Source: Vitrella brassicaformis
Taxonomy: Eukaryota; Sar; Vitrellaceae
Reading direction: 5' to 3'
Length of the DNA: 64,000 nt
NCBI GenBank assembly: GCA_001179505.1
Contig: CDMY01000398.1
Coordinates: 19,123 to 83,122, forward strand
A model generated the notes under the pieces. The model saw nothing but the letters and a program-made list of their open reading frames with translations, was not told the DNA's origin and did no database searches. Positions within the stretch are counted from its first letter, which is position 1. Each line of letters opens with the position of its first letter. Of the stretch, positions 26,534-39,589 are shown piece after piece. The translations under genes and the position numbers were made by a program.

Positions 26534-27981
26534 ACAGTCCGGCGTGGGGGTGGGTAGTGGGCCGTAGACCAGTAGACAGACAGAGTGATAAGGAGGGATG
26601 GATGGAGTAGCGCCGCGGTGGACAAAGTGATAAGGATGGAGGGAAGGGGGGTGGACAGACAGAGTGATAAGGATGGAGGGGGTGGATGGGCTCTTCTTCG
26701 TTTCTTTCTCTCTCTCTGTCTCTCTGTCTCTCTGTCTCTCTGTCTCTCTGTTTCTGTATGTGTGTGTGGTCCTGCCGACCGACAAGGGCCTTGGCCATTT
26801 CTCGCTCCACTGTCGTCTCTTTGGGCTGTTTGGGTTGGCGTCTCGTCTTTGTACCTCTCTGTCTCGTCTCTCTCTCTACGTGTGTGGTGGTGGTTGTCTG
26901 GTGGAGGGGGGGAGTTTTGAGTGGGTCCTGTCTGCTGCTGCCTCTCCTCTACACCTCTCTCTGTCTCCCCTGGTCTGTGTGTCTGTTTTTTCCCAGTGTC
27001 TGCCCTGTGTGTGTGCACTGTGAGTCCTAAGGGGCCTGTGGTGGTGGGGGGGGAGAGTTCACTGGACGGCAGCCATTCTTCGCCGACACTCCATACCTGG
27101 TAAGTGAAACACAGCGAATGGATCTTGGGTGGATGCATGGGTACATCTGTCTGTCTGTCTGTCTGTGTGCGATGTGTTTGTGAATGAATGCATTCAGGTT
27201 GTGTGAGCCGTCACGTCTACGACCACCTGGCAGACACCCCAATGTCACGGACTGACTGACTGACACACCACTACATGTAACCCCGGGCGCACCACAGACA
27301 GGTGAGTGAGTGGGTACAGTAGGTGGGGGAGACAGACAAGGAAGGCACCGACCAACACACACTGTCCGAGAGGGCAAATGGATGGATGGACGGCCGCTTC
27401 CCTTGGTGGTGTGTGGTCCCATTAGGTGGACGTCCGCATAATACATACTGAGCTCTACAGCCGTGACCCAGACAGGTCAACCGAACGGCTTCATCTAGCT
27501 GTCCTGGTGGGCAGTAAACACATACATAGCACACCAGGGAGGGAGGCCTTCATGTCTGCATCTCTCAAGATTGTGTCTCTGCTCACTTACAGGCGTGACG
27601 CCAATTGTCCACCCACTGCCCTGACCAACCGAACGGCTTCATCTAGCTGTCCTGGTGGGCAGTAAACACATACATAGCACACCAGGGAGGGAGGCCTTCA
27701 TGTCTGCATCTCTCAAGATTGTGTCTCTGCTCACTTACAGGCGTGACGCCAATTGTCCACCCACTGCCCTGACCAACCGAACGGCTTCATCTAGCTGTCC
27801 TGGTGGGCAGTAAACACACAGCACACAGTACAGAGGCCTTCATGTCTGTCTGTCTGTCTGTGTGTCTCGCTCTTTTCTGTCCTTGCTTGCTCACAGGCAT
27901 GACACCCATTCGCCATTTCTCGCTCCACTGTCGTCTCTTCTGGTTACTTGGGTCACCTGGTCGTCTCTCTGTCTTTCTATC

Positions 27982-28016
<35 letters not shown>

Positions 28017-28330
28017 ACGTGTGTGTATGAGGGAGCTGTTGGGCTGACTGACTGACTGGCGGACCGGTACTTGTTTTTGAATGTGAATGTGTACACTACC
28101 CATGGCAGCTGAGCTGTATGTAATGATATTACACCCACACCGAACTAATGTCATGCCGCCCCATGAGCACTGGAGCACAGCCATCCCATCAACACGTAGA
28201 TTGAATCCCACACGTGTGCACACGGGCCACTCAGTCAGTTAGTCGTCCATATACAACTCTATCTGGCCGCCTCCGCTGCCCATCTCCCTCCCGTCTCACC
28301 CTCCACTAACTACATGCTGCCCCTCTCTGG
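26534..28330. other. repeat-rich region with splice-like signals, no confident gene
   Basis: TCTC/TGTC microsatellites, a duplicated ~100-bp segment (26785-26885 and 27905-28025) and a 148-bp tandem repeat occupy this stretch. Good donor-like sites are at 27102 (gtaagtg), 27301 (gtgagtg) and 27471 (gtcaacc). The short stretches between them lack a sustained frame. It may hold a fast-evolving gene or a spliced non-coding RNA. Confidence 0.4.
27479..27905 (+). repeat. 148-bp tandem repeat, three copies
   Basis: The unit beginning CCGAACGGCTTCATCTAGC recurs at 27481, 27629 and 27777 (period 148). The first two copies are nearly identical and the third diverges after about 45 bases. Each unit can be read as a 69-nt exon-like block (from GCGTGACGCC to GGTGGGCA) and a 79-nt intron-like block (GTAAACAC to CTTACAG). 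Confidence 0.85.
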
Positions 28331-28453
28331 TGCCTCAGGTCCATGGGCAAGAGGCCTCTGACCGCCGGCCTCCGCGAGGCGGCACCACCGTGGGCTGGCA
28401 CCAACACTACTCGACGCCCAACCACCCCCACCAACAGCTACATGCTCTCCACT
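28330..28453 (+). other. possible terminal exon, uncertain
   Basis: After a ctcag acceptor-like site, a frame reads SMGKRPLTAGLREAAPPWAG and continues Thr/Pro-rich to a stop near 28468. There is no partner exon I can assign with confidence. Confidence 0.25.
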
Positions 28454-28603
28454 CGCAGCCCCGCCTGATCAACCAAACCAACCAAAACGAGACAAACACA
28501 TGGGACGCGTGGTTGTGTTTGCTCGTCGCGGATGCAAGCATAGCCTACCGGGCTGCCTGCCGCCGTTCTCGGCATCGCATCGCCAAGCCTCTCTGCGATT
28601 TTG

Positions 28604-29455
<852 letters not shown>

Positions 29456-29881
29456 GGAGGTTTCGACCAGGAGCGGGTCTTTGTGCGACCGTTAGCCGAG
29501 CTTGAGTTTTCGTCGTGCCCTTAACCACCACGCACAATGCGTTAACACAATGACCAACCAACCATCCATGCAGTATTAGTTTTCTGCCAACCCGTCAACA
29601 AATCGCACCTCTCTGCCTGCCCGCCCGCCTCCCTGCCTGCCTGCCTCCCTGTCTGTCTGTCTGTCGACCAACGTCTGATCTGATCACACCCCAGGCTCTG
29701 CCTCGTCCCCGCTCTTGCAGACGAGCTGAGGGTCACATCCGGTGTCGCTCGCCGGCTGCGAATGTCCTGCAGCCCTATCAGCGGTAGGAACGAGAAGATA
29801 GACACAGGGGCATCGTTGATCTCTGTCTGGGTGCATGTGTTCTGCCTGTGCAGGCGTTTTTCATCCACGTCCGTCGCCGGC

Positions 29882-31421
29882 ATGACTAGCACTAGGTTCC
29901 TGTCTGAAAGGGAACTGCGGACGTTCCGCACGATCAAATGCTCGCGGCTGGCAAAGGGGCGGTGCGACCTTGTGGCGGACGAGTGCTGCAAGTACTCGCA
30001 CTCCACCGAGTGGACGAGACGGCGTGTGTTCTGCCACAGCAGCACCGACGCCATCAAGTACTGCCATATGCAGTGCCCAGACGTCCAGATCGACTTCAGG
30101 AACGAGGCCATTCTGTCCAACACGTCCATTCTGTCCAATACCTGCAAGCTGCGCGCCAAATGCCCGTACTCGCACTCGGCCGGTGAGCAAGGGGACACAC
30201 ATGGCGGGGGCGGGAGGAAGGTGGGATGACATATGTGGATGTGCGAGTGTGTGTGTCTGCGTGCTGCAGAGGAGATATTCTATCACCCGCTGTTTTACAA
30301 GACTCGTCCGTGCCCGTCGTACCAACTCACACGCCGCTGCACAAGGCCCTACTGCCCATTCGTCCACAGCCGCGCAGAGGACCGCACACGTGAGTTGTCG
30401 ACAAACCGACAGACACGTGACAAACCACATCACCACTCACTCTTGCGGGCATCTCTGTGCGTGTGTGTGTGTGTGTGTGCAGACCACCCCGATCGCCAGT
30501 ACAAGATGTACCTCCAGTACCACCGCAAAGACGGCATCGAGCTGCCCCCCATCGAGGGCGTCATTCGGGTCGAGGGGGGCCCCCCCACCAAACTTAAAGG
30601 CAGCAGCAACCGACAGGTGCCACCCATCCCGCAGCCCGCGACCACCACCAGACCCAGTGTGCCCCCGCCACCCGTCGCCCTCCCCATCGCACGCCAGCCC
30701 GACGACCAACTCACCAAGATACTCGACGCCCTTCGCAGCCTGCCCGACAGCGATCGTGCCGACGTGCTGCAGAACCTGGCCAATGTGGGCCACTTACTGG
30801 AGGAGGCCACACCGGCGTCAACCCACGCGTCTCCTGCCACCCCCATGTCACTCGCAGACACTGAGCTGGTTCCTCTGGAGTCGACGGCGCGCCCCCCCTT
30901 GGTGGTCAGCAACATTGAGGAGGCGACGGCGGCGCTGCACGCCCTGTTGCGATACTTCGAACACGCCGACGACCAGAGCACCAAGGCCCTGCAACCCACC
31001 ATCCTCGAGACGGCCCTGCCCATCGTGTTGGACTCGCTGAGCAAGCACCCGATACCCACGGCCGGTCGCACCAGCAGCCAGGGCGGCTTCACACCCCCGC
31101 CCCCACCGCCTCCCGCCGCACTGCCATCGCCGACACACATCGTGACCGTGCCCAGCCCGCATGACGAGGTGAACAGCGGTCGTGTGCAGATGGGCATGGG
31201 AAGGGGAGTGGGCTTCACCATCAGCAGCGACCTCTCTGCCGTCGTGCAGGGTGAGCAGGGGGGATGCGTGGGGTTGAAGAGGCCGGTGTAATGTGTGTTT
31301 TGTTGGTGTGATGGATGGCTCAGCTTCGTCCAGCTGGTCTCGTTCTGGCTTGTCGGCGCCGTCATTCTGCTTCCCACAGGCAGCGCCCAGGGGTCTGCTC
31401 GACGAGGAGGGGGGGCTCTGA
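29882..31421 (+). CDS. CCCH tandem zinc-finger protein (Unkempt/AtTZF-like)
   Basis: This is a predicted RNA-binding regulator. The N-terminal half has consecutive Cys/His clusters ending in CKYSH, CPYSH and CPFVH. The last finger, YKTRPCPSYQLTRRC followed by TRPYCPFVH, is C-x8-C-x4-C-x3-H, and HPLFYKT precedes it as in plant TZF and Unkempt proteins. Exons split at about 30181 and 30391. The long third exon (about 30481-31250) is Pro-rich with helical segments (KILDALRSLPDSDRADVLQN) and a PPPPPP run. The final exon reads ASSSWSRSGLSAPSF and ends DEEGGL at 31421 (phase 1 junction). I chose the ATG at 29882 because an acceptor lies just upstream and splicing from the earlier ATG at 29762 runs into a stop. 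Confidence 0.8.
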
Positions 31422-33116
31422 GAGAAAGGCCAAGGACGCAATAAACGACATGGGAGACGGAGGAGGGTGGGGATCCTGACTGACCTGCATGCTTGCACAC
31501 ATACAACACACTGACTGACTCAGTGCAGACCTCTACGGCGCGTGAGTCTTTTGATTAGGGGGGAGAGAGCGGAAAGGGTCGGTGGGTGGACCGACTTACT
31601 CCTTGGTGACTTATTCCTTGGCTGCCGTGTCGTACCTTTGTTGTATGTGCCGTGTTGTGCTGTGTCGCCTCTTCGCACCGCCATACCTCTATTTAAGCGA
31701 CGTATATGGGAGGGCGGGGGCGGCGACTTTGATGCATGTGTATGCGGGATTTGTGCTTTCTTTTTCGCCGCCGCACCCGCGCAGCCAGCCGGTTGATTCA
31801 TCAACGGCATTCGGTGTGCTAGTCAATGTAATGCATGTGTGGGTGCGTATGTCTGACTCGCGTCTGGCCATGTGTGTCCGTGTGTCTATGTATGTATGTG
31901 TGTGTGTGTCCCTGCGAGCGCTTCAGGGCGAAACGGGGGAAGACAGAGGGGGAAGACAGCCTTCTTTGGGCCTTTCCCTTCTGCCCTCCTTGTCTGTCCT
32001 TCGCGTGGGCTGAAGAGCTAAAGAGGAGGGTTGGTTTCCGACACAAGAAGCGACACGCAAAGAAAGAGACTCGCCAAACTACCGAATCGCGTCCGCATCT
32101 GTCGTTTTGTGAGTGCCGAATTCTCTCTGTAGTCCATCCATGCCGTGTGTGTGCAAGAGAGTTACCGACTCAGTGACCTACTAGTTGCCTTCCAGCCGTC
32201 TTACTGCCTTACTGTCTTGCCATGCCTTACCTGGTCTTGCGCTCTCTAGGGTGTCTGGGTGCGTGTCGCCTCCCTGCCTGCCTGCCTGCCTGCCTTGTGA
32301 CTGATTGATTGCTGCTGCCCATTGTGTGAGGCTGCCTGAGAGATGTGTCGTACGACAGTGACATAGCAGATACACGTGTGTGTGTCGGCATGAAGCTTCT
32401 TGGTCTCTTCTCGTCTCCCTCCCCACACTCGTCTCCCTCCCAGTAATGTTCGCCGTACGCTCCCTCCCTCCCTCCCTCTCTCTCTCTCCCTTCGCCATCC
32501 ACACCTGCGCATGCTCTTCCGTCTCCCCCTGGTGTCCTCTCTCTCTTGTCTGTGTGTGTGTCCATGAAGTGACAGAGACCTGAGAGAGCCCACCCGTCCC
32601 CCCGTGTGGGTGCATGCATAGGATTTAGCCACCCCGCGCCAACCCCCCGCCACTCACTGACTACTCGCTACTCACAACCACGGAAGCAATTCGTCCTCTC
32701 TCTCCCCCTTTGTGGCGATCAATTGTTTGTTTGTCGGCCGCAGCAGGAGGACTGATGTCTTTCTGCAGAGAGACACGTAAGAGTGATACGGACTTAGTAG
32801 AGGTGGGTATGAAAGCCGTGAGATATTCGGCATGCACCGTATTACAATGAGAATTGCTTCCTGTACTACTCTTAATGACATTAGCCATTAGCCCTGAATC
32901 CTTCGTCTGCCTGCCTGCCTGCCTGGCTGCCTGTCTTACCAGATTTTCAAGCCGTATGCGACCAACTCACCAGATTTTTGCAACACCACAGCGAGCGGGC
33001 AATTTGCCAGTCCCTATGCGCGCGCGCGTGTGTAAGGTTGGCCGTGTGACGTCGTGCCCAGCCTCGTTTACTGTTGCATGAGAAAGTGCCCTTCGCAGTC
33101 TGCATGTCTCTCTCTC

Positions 33117-33147
<31 letters not shown>

Positions 33148-33671
33148 CCTCCTCCCTGTTGGATGATATGCGTCGAGTGAAGGGGAAGGGTGACGAAACG
33201 AGCCCAAGACAAGACAAGACAAGACCAGCAGAGGTGATGCTTTACGTGGATGCCCCTGCCCCCTACAGAGAAGGTGTCTCTCGACTTTGTATGACGGCAG
33301 TGTTTTGTCGGACAAACAGGCAGGTAGAGACAGTTAGGAGATCTCGGTCGGCCAACGGACATGCCGCAGCAGAGACACTGGAGACATAAACATCCTGGAC
33401 AGGTGCAGAAAAACTAATCGACGTGAACATTCAGCCGCGTTCGTCCAACGTATGCATTCACACACCCCTACACACATCTGATTCACAAGTAGACGTCTTC
33501 CTCGTATGTTCACATTCGAGTAGACATAGCATTGTACGGGCGCGAGGGCCTTAACTCAAAATCGGCTTCGATTCATCTTCTGCCCCGAGGATCTACTGGA
33601 TGGCAGATATCTGCCGCACAAAGCGCGTGTAGGCGAATGAAGGCAGGATAGTCCTCCAGGGCCACGTTGAA
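31422..33671. other. 2.2 kb intergenic, no gene seen
   Basis: Contains TG and TGTC microsatellites (about 31890-31910, 33120-33148) and GCCT repeats (32275-32297, 32911-32930). Open frames are short, mutually overlapping and without family features or splice structure. One 84-codon plus frame at 31542 is hydrophobic and Cys-rich but unsupported. Confidence 0.4.
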
Positions 33672-35678
33672 ATGGCTGATGAAGGCAGTGATGATGACCA
33701 CACCAACGGAGAGCGGCTGATAGAGAACACACCGATCTCCATCGGCAGGAGAGTCCGCAGCCACCCCCTGTTCCGATCCCACAACTGGCGCAGCATGCTT
33801 CTGACACCGTGGAGAAGGCGAAAGGACCTCGCGAGAAGCGAGGCTCCCTCACCAGACATCTCACGGCAGCCCTCGTCAGGATCCGGCTCGTGGACAGCTC
33901 TGTCCGAATCGGTGCCGCACGCGGCGAGCCAGAGCACCGTGGCGAGTAGGATGGCGGCTGGCCGTGGGCGTGGTCGGAGGGAAGGGGACAGACACATGCA
34001 TGTGTGTGCGCGGCCGGGAAACGTGCTGGAGGCTGCCAAGCGGGGGGAGGCCGAGTGGGTGGCGGCGCTGATTGAGGCGGGAGCCGACACCAACCAGCTG
34101 GACAATGTATGTAGACAAACACGTAACCACGATACACACACACACACACACGCGTGCATACACGCACACACAGAGAGAGAGAGAGACCGTGGACGGCTGT
34201 GCCTGCTTGTCTTGTATGTGTATGCGTGTGTGTGTGTGTGATCGATCCCGTAGAGCGGGTGGACGCCGCTGATGTGGGCGTGCGTCCGGCGGCACATCAA
34301 TGTGGGGTTCCTACTCATCCGAGCGGGGGCCCACCTCGCCCACAGGGCAGACGTACGTACGCCACGCCCACACACATACACATACACAGACAGACAGATA
34401 GACAGATAGATGTCCACGCACAGCCAGACAAGTTCGCTGCATGCCTGCCTGCCTGCCTGCCTGCCTGGCTGCCTGGCTGGCTGGCTGGCCTTGTTGTGGC
34501 TTTGTTGTGGGTGGCTTTGTAGTCTGGTTGGACGGCCCTCCACACAGCTGCTTACGTACGTGGCAAAGATACACACACACACACACACACACACAGTCGA
34601 CACACGCCACACAACGTTCACGCTCAGAGCACAGGCGGTGTGCGTCAGTCACTGTATACGTGGCTGCGCCGTGCAGAGTGGATCGCTGGAGCTGATACGG
34701 CTGCTCGTCACGTCAGGGGCGTCTGTGCATGCTACCGAGAAGGTCCGAAGGAATGCAATCGATGGATGGATGGATGGCCTTGCACTCACACCACTGGTCT
34801 GGTCTGGTCTGGTGTATGATATGATTTCCTCTGTCAGCGTCGGCGCACCCCACTGCACTTGGCGGCTTCCTCTGGCCAGGGCAATGCCGTCCGCCAGCTC
34901 GTCAGATTCGGCGCGAGACCACACGCCCGAGATGATGTAGGCACACACACACGTGAGATGCGCAGCTGGATGGATGGATGGATTGACGCGGCTTTGTTGC
35001 ATTCGACGTGTCTGTGTGTCAATCAGAACGGGTGGACGCCTCTGCACCTGGCTGTGCACCGGCAGCGAGTCGACGCGGCCACAGCGCTGCTGGACAGCGG
35101 AGCCGATGCAAATGCCGTCACAAATGTGGGCGAGCGCATCCGTCACGCATTCGCATGGAACGCGCGACATGCTGCTCCTGTCTCTCTCTGTGTGTGTGTG
35201 TGCAGCACCAGCTCACGGCTCTCCACACTGCCGCCAGCCTTGAGAATGACGAGCTCGTCGACCTGCTGCTGGCACATGGGGCCAGGATTGACGTCAACAA
35301 CGCGGTGGGCGAGTGAGATGCCTGCATGTCGGTCGGCACATCTGTGTGTGTGTCGGTGGATGTCTGCCTGCCTGTCTGTGTCAACTCACAGGATCTGAAG
35401 ACGCCCGTCGACACCGCCGGCAATCTCACGCTGAGACGGCGGCTGATCGTGAGCACACAGTCAACAAACAGCATTCATTTCCACACATCAATCCACACAC
35501 AGCGATCTGTGCAATCAATGGCCCCCTATGTGTGTGTGTGTGTCAGACGGCAGGTCGGTACCAGCGCCGCGAGGTGCTGTTTTGGGTCATGGCCAAGGGC
35601 GACCCATCACACCCCTTGGTCGCCTTCATGGCCGACAACGCACAGTGGCTTAGGCAGCGAGTGGCCGCCTTCTTGTAA
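33672..35678 (+). CDS. ankyrin-repeat protein
   Basis: The first exon starts MADEGSDDDHTNGERL and encodes a basic/Ser-rich region, then the first ankyrin helix pair (VLEAAKRGEAEWVAALIEAG). Each following exon carries about one ankyrin repeat: SGWTPLMWACVRRHINVGFL, GSLELIRLLVTSGASVHA, RRTPLHLAASSGQGNAV, NGWTPLHLAVHRQRVDAA and HQLTALHTAASLENDELV. A final exon has a helical cap (YQRREVLFWVMAKGD) and ends VAAFL at 35678. One exon per repeat suggests growth by exon duplication. Such proteins mediate protein-protein contacts; the partner is unknown. Its introns show the CA...TG design clearly (for example 34109-34255). Confidence 0.85.
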
Positions 35679-36057
35679 CATATGAACGTGTGTGAGTGTG
35701 TGGGATGAGGAGGTCTTTGTCGGTGAATGAATGAGCCGCTGAATGAATGAATGGATGGAGAGCTCCATCGGGCAATGCAATCAAGGGTCCTTGTTTTGTT
35801 TTCCGATGACTGACACATGTCAGTCAGTCATTGCCTGGTTGGTTGTGGTTTGGTTGTGTTGTGCCTGCCTGCCTGCCTGCCTGGCCGACTGTTTGTTTGG
35901 CAACACGCCATGGAGGAATGAACGGACGAATGTATGTCGTATGCGTTTGTTTGCCTATGTATGGCCGCGTGACAAACAGTTGACGCTTGTGGATGATGTT
36001 CGACCGTGCCTGCGAGCTCAAATGCTGTGTCGATCACAGATCTGATTCATTCATTCA
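35679..36057. other. intergenic, promoter side of the UbiB-family gene
   Basis: Low-complexity GAAT and GCCT repeats. No exon is seen. Confidence 0.45.
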
Positions 36058-38691
36058 ATGTCGTCCATCTACCCACCATCGTTCCCTCGACGCCTCGTCG
36101 GCAACTTCGGCCGCGTTGTCGGACTTGCAGGCATCACTCTCGGCGCGACCTGCACAGGTGTGGGGATTGTGGCCTACACGGACCAGGGAGCGAGGCGCAA
36201 CGCCTACTTCTGGGCCAGGGCCTTCCCTGTCTACATACACTACAGGTCAGTAAGAGCGTGTGTGTGTGTGTGGATCTGTGCTGGTGGGTGTGAATGTTGA
36301 CTGGGTGTCACACAGGTGGACGGAGTGGCTGGTCAAGGACCTGTCAGAGGAGGAGCAAAATCGACGATACGATGCGCTGCACGAGGTACCAGGGGTGGCT
36401 GGACACACACACAGTGTCACACCTTCCCCCGCACCACAGCAGATCTCACTCTCTGTGCGTGTACTGCAGCTGCACGCGCCGAGGATGGAGGGTATAGCTC
36501 GTCACCTGAAGGGCTTCTACATCAAGCTCGGCCAGCTCGGCAGCACACGAACAGACTTCCTCGCAGAGTACCTGCCTACTCGTACCCTGCCCTCGCACCC
36601 ACCCACTCTCTCTCTCTCTCTGTGTGTGTGTGCAGGCCTTATCTGAAGGTATGTGAGCGGCTGCAGGACGACTGCCCCACCGAGCCGTTCGAGCGGATCG
36701 TGGACATCATCGAGAACAGCCTCGGTCGGACACACACTGATTGGTTGGCTCATCTCCATATGCAATGCCCTCTCCCTCCCTGTTTCTGTGTGTGTGTGCA
36801 GGCAAGAAGGTTGGTGAGGTGTTCCGTCACGTTGACCACAAGCCGCTGGGGTCAGCGTCGATCGGCCAGGTCCATAAGTAAGGACACACTTGCACACCAG
36901 ACAGACATCCGCTGAAGGCAGACAGACATGTGCATATCGATGGTGTGTGTGTGTCTGTGTGGTGCGCAGGGCGGAATTGCTTGACGGTACCCCGGTTGTG
37001 GTCAAGGTGCAGTTCCCCGATGCTGAGAGGATGTTCCGCATCGACATCAAGACTGCCCAGGACTTCTGCAGGCTCGTGCAGCCCGACCACCTGCCCTTCC
37101 TCAAAGGTGCATGGCCTGGCTGCCGAGCGTACGACACACCAGCCACACTACACATCACATACACACCTGTCTGTCTGTCTGTCTGTTTAGAGGTGGAGAA
37201 GCAGTTCATGACAGAGTTCGACTACCGTCGAGAGGCCGAGAACCTGGATGAGATCGCCGACAACGTGCTGCCTGTGTGGGGGAGGAAGGTGGTTATTCCC
37301 AGGCCGTTCAAACACCTCTGCACACGGTACGGTGCGGGGCGGTGGGCAGGACACAACACTTGCGTGCGCACATACCCCCAGCTGTGTGTCTATGATACTT
37401 TTACGTGTCCAGGGAGGTGCTGGTGATGGAATACGTCCCTGGCACGAAACTTGCCGACGCCATCAAAAGGTCCACACGCGATGCGACACACACTCAACCA
37501 TCCTAGACACATACAGGTGTATGTGCGTGTGTGTGTGTGTGTGTGCGTGTGTGTGTGCGTGTGTGCGTGTGTGTGTGCGTGTGTGCGTGTGTGCGTGTGT
37601 GTGCGTGTGTGTGTGTGTGCGTGTGTGTGTGTGCGTGTGCGTGTGTGTGCGTGTGCGTGTGTGTGTGTGTGTGCGTGTGTGTGTGTGTGTGCGTGTGTGT
37701 GTGTCAGGCAGTACACACACATAGCTGCTTCGCGCAACATGACGCTGCAAGAACTGATCGAGGAGCAGGACCGTATCGACAGGCAAGCAGGGCAGGCGCC
37801 ACACACGTGTGGACCCACATGGATACGTCTGTCTGTACCATGCTCTCTCTCAGGGAGCGTGAGTCGAAGGGCCTGGAGAGAGAGGTCGGCCCAAGTGCCC
37901 TTCAATACGCCCTCTGGCAAACACAGGTTGGTACACCCACCCCCACTTTATGCCATCGTCTCTCTCTCTGTGTCTGTATGTGTGTGTGTGTGTCAGGTTG
38001 TGTTGCGCAACGCGGCGATGGGTGTGTGTGTGGCGGCCTACAACTGGACCGTCGGCTGGGTGCTGTCGGCCCTCACGCCCTCTTCTTGGGGGTTTGAGGG
38101 GATTGCCAAGATACCTCCCGCAATCAGCGGATTCCATGTGTGTAACTAACTGGCTGACACGACGAAGAGAGAGAGAGAGAGAGATCGTCCCGTCGTAGCA
38201 CTGGTGTCGACTCGACTCGTGTGTGTGTACGTGTGTGGCTTAGAGGGAGGAGATGCCGATAAACATCCCTCAGATATTGGATGTGCTGATGAAGGTCCAT
38301 GGACACGAGCTCTTCCACGACGGGGCATTCAACGGAGGTCAGCACAACATTGCAGTGCATCCATATGTATGTCTGTGCCATGCATCTGCACTGCCTATGG
38401 CGTCTTTGGACGGACGGTGTGATTGTGTTGTATGTGTCGCAGATCCGCACCCTGGCAACATTCTGCTGACGCCTGACGGCAAGCTGGGCCTCATCGACTA
38501 CGGACAAGTCCGCACACGCGCATACGAATGGATGGATGGCTGCATCGCGCTCGCCCACACAGGTTGTGTTGTGTTGTGTGTGTGTGTGTGAATATGTGCA
38601 GGTCAAGCACATCACTCGCGAGCAGCGTCTGAACCTGGCCCACCTCGTTGTCGCCCTTGCCGAGAAGAACTACCCACAGGCGGCAAAGGTG

Positions 38692-38722
<31 letters not shown>

Positions 38723-39220
38723 CATGAATGACGCACTTGGGCGCCGAAGCTGATGCATGCATTACCTCATCAGGTGTTGACCGAGAAGGTAGGTCTGAAG
38801 ACCAAGAACAGCGATGAGCGTACACTTGCCCTCCGGGCGCGGATGCTCTTCGACCGAGACGACAAAACCGTCACCGGCGGAATGAACGCTCAGGCATGTA
38901 CCCACACACACGCACACACACACATTGAAGAGTATCTGTCCTATCTATGCCCCGTTTGTGTGGTGTGTGGCCAACCAACCGACCACCAGGCGTTCTTCGA
39001 GTCTCTCGAGAGGGAAGACCCCCTGGTACACATGCCCGACGACTACGTCATGGCGTGGCGTCTGTCGCTGCTGATGCGTGGGATGGGGTGGGCGCTGCGG
39101 TACCCCATCTCGACGGCTGAGGGATGGTACCCCATCGCCAAACGGCTCATCGAAGACCAAGACAGAGAGGGGAAGGGCAAAGGCAGAGGCAAAAGGAAGA
39201 AGGCCAAGACGAAGACGTGA
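36058..39220 (+). CDS. ABC1/ADCK (UbiB-family) atypical kinase
   Basis: UbiB-family kinases act in mitochondria or plastids, often in quinone biosynthesis and lipid homeostasis. The N-terminus ([19 protein letters not shown] plus a hydrophobic stretch) could be a targeting/membrane region. Core motifs appear in order: the KxGQ motif in [18 protein letters not shown] (about 36520); the glycine-rich region [26 protein letters not shown] with the ATP-binding Lys; [29 protein letters not shown] in the hinge; PHPGNILL, the catalytic loop; and LIDYGQ, where the family has the metal-binding DFG-like Asp. The protein ends with a long Lys-rich tail ([15 protein letters not shown]). There are at least 14 exons. 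The intron near 37470-37708 contains a ~190-bp TG/CG microsatellite. The assignment is firm; the exact subfamily is not. Confidence 0.9.
37517..37705 (+). repeat. long (GT)n/GTGTGCGTG microsatellite in an intron
   Basis: About 190 bp of TG interspersed with CG make up most of one intron of the UbiB-family gene, running up to the acceptor at about 37708. It is the longest dinucleotide array in the window and likely variable between strains. Confidence 0.9.
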
Positions 39221-39589
39221 CGCCGGATGACAGACAGACGACAGTCAGCCGAGATGAGTGTGTGGTTGTGTGCGGGTGGGTGGGTCAGCTGAGCTCAGCA
39301 GCGAAGACGATCGAGGTCATTTTATCTGTGGGTGTGTTGGCCTGTGGTGTGTGATTTATGAGGTGCTTGCTTTGCTGATGTCGATAATGCAGAGATAGAG
39401 AGAGACGTCCGCCATGTTATGTACACACACAGTCATTTGTCCGTCCGTCCGACTCGATTAGAGGTATACTTAGGGCTCGGATGAGCCGGAGGAGGACAAG
39501 CTGACGCCTCATCTGTGCGAAATCCAACAGGAAAAACGGCAAATTTACAGACCTGTACGGTCGCGCGAAGGGTCCTCTTTGGAGATGAC
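39221..39589. other. intergenic, no gene seen
   Basis: Short spacer with TG and GA repeats. The last ~75 bp could be coding if the next gene starts at 39515 instead of 39590. Confidence 0.4.

Noticed and set aside
30430-31509. 359-codon minus-strand frame over the zinc-finger gene
   Set aside because: Antisense shadow of the Pro-rich third exon; the plus strand has the zinc fingers and proper splice phases.
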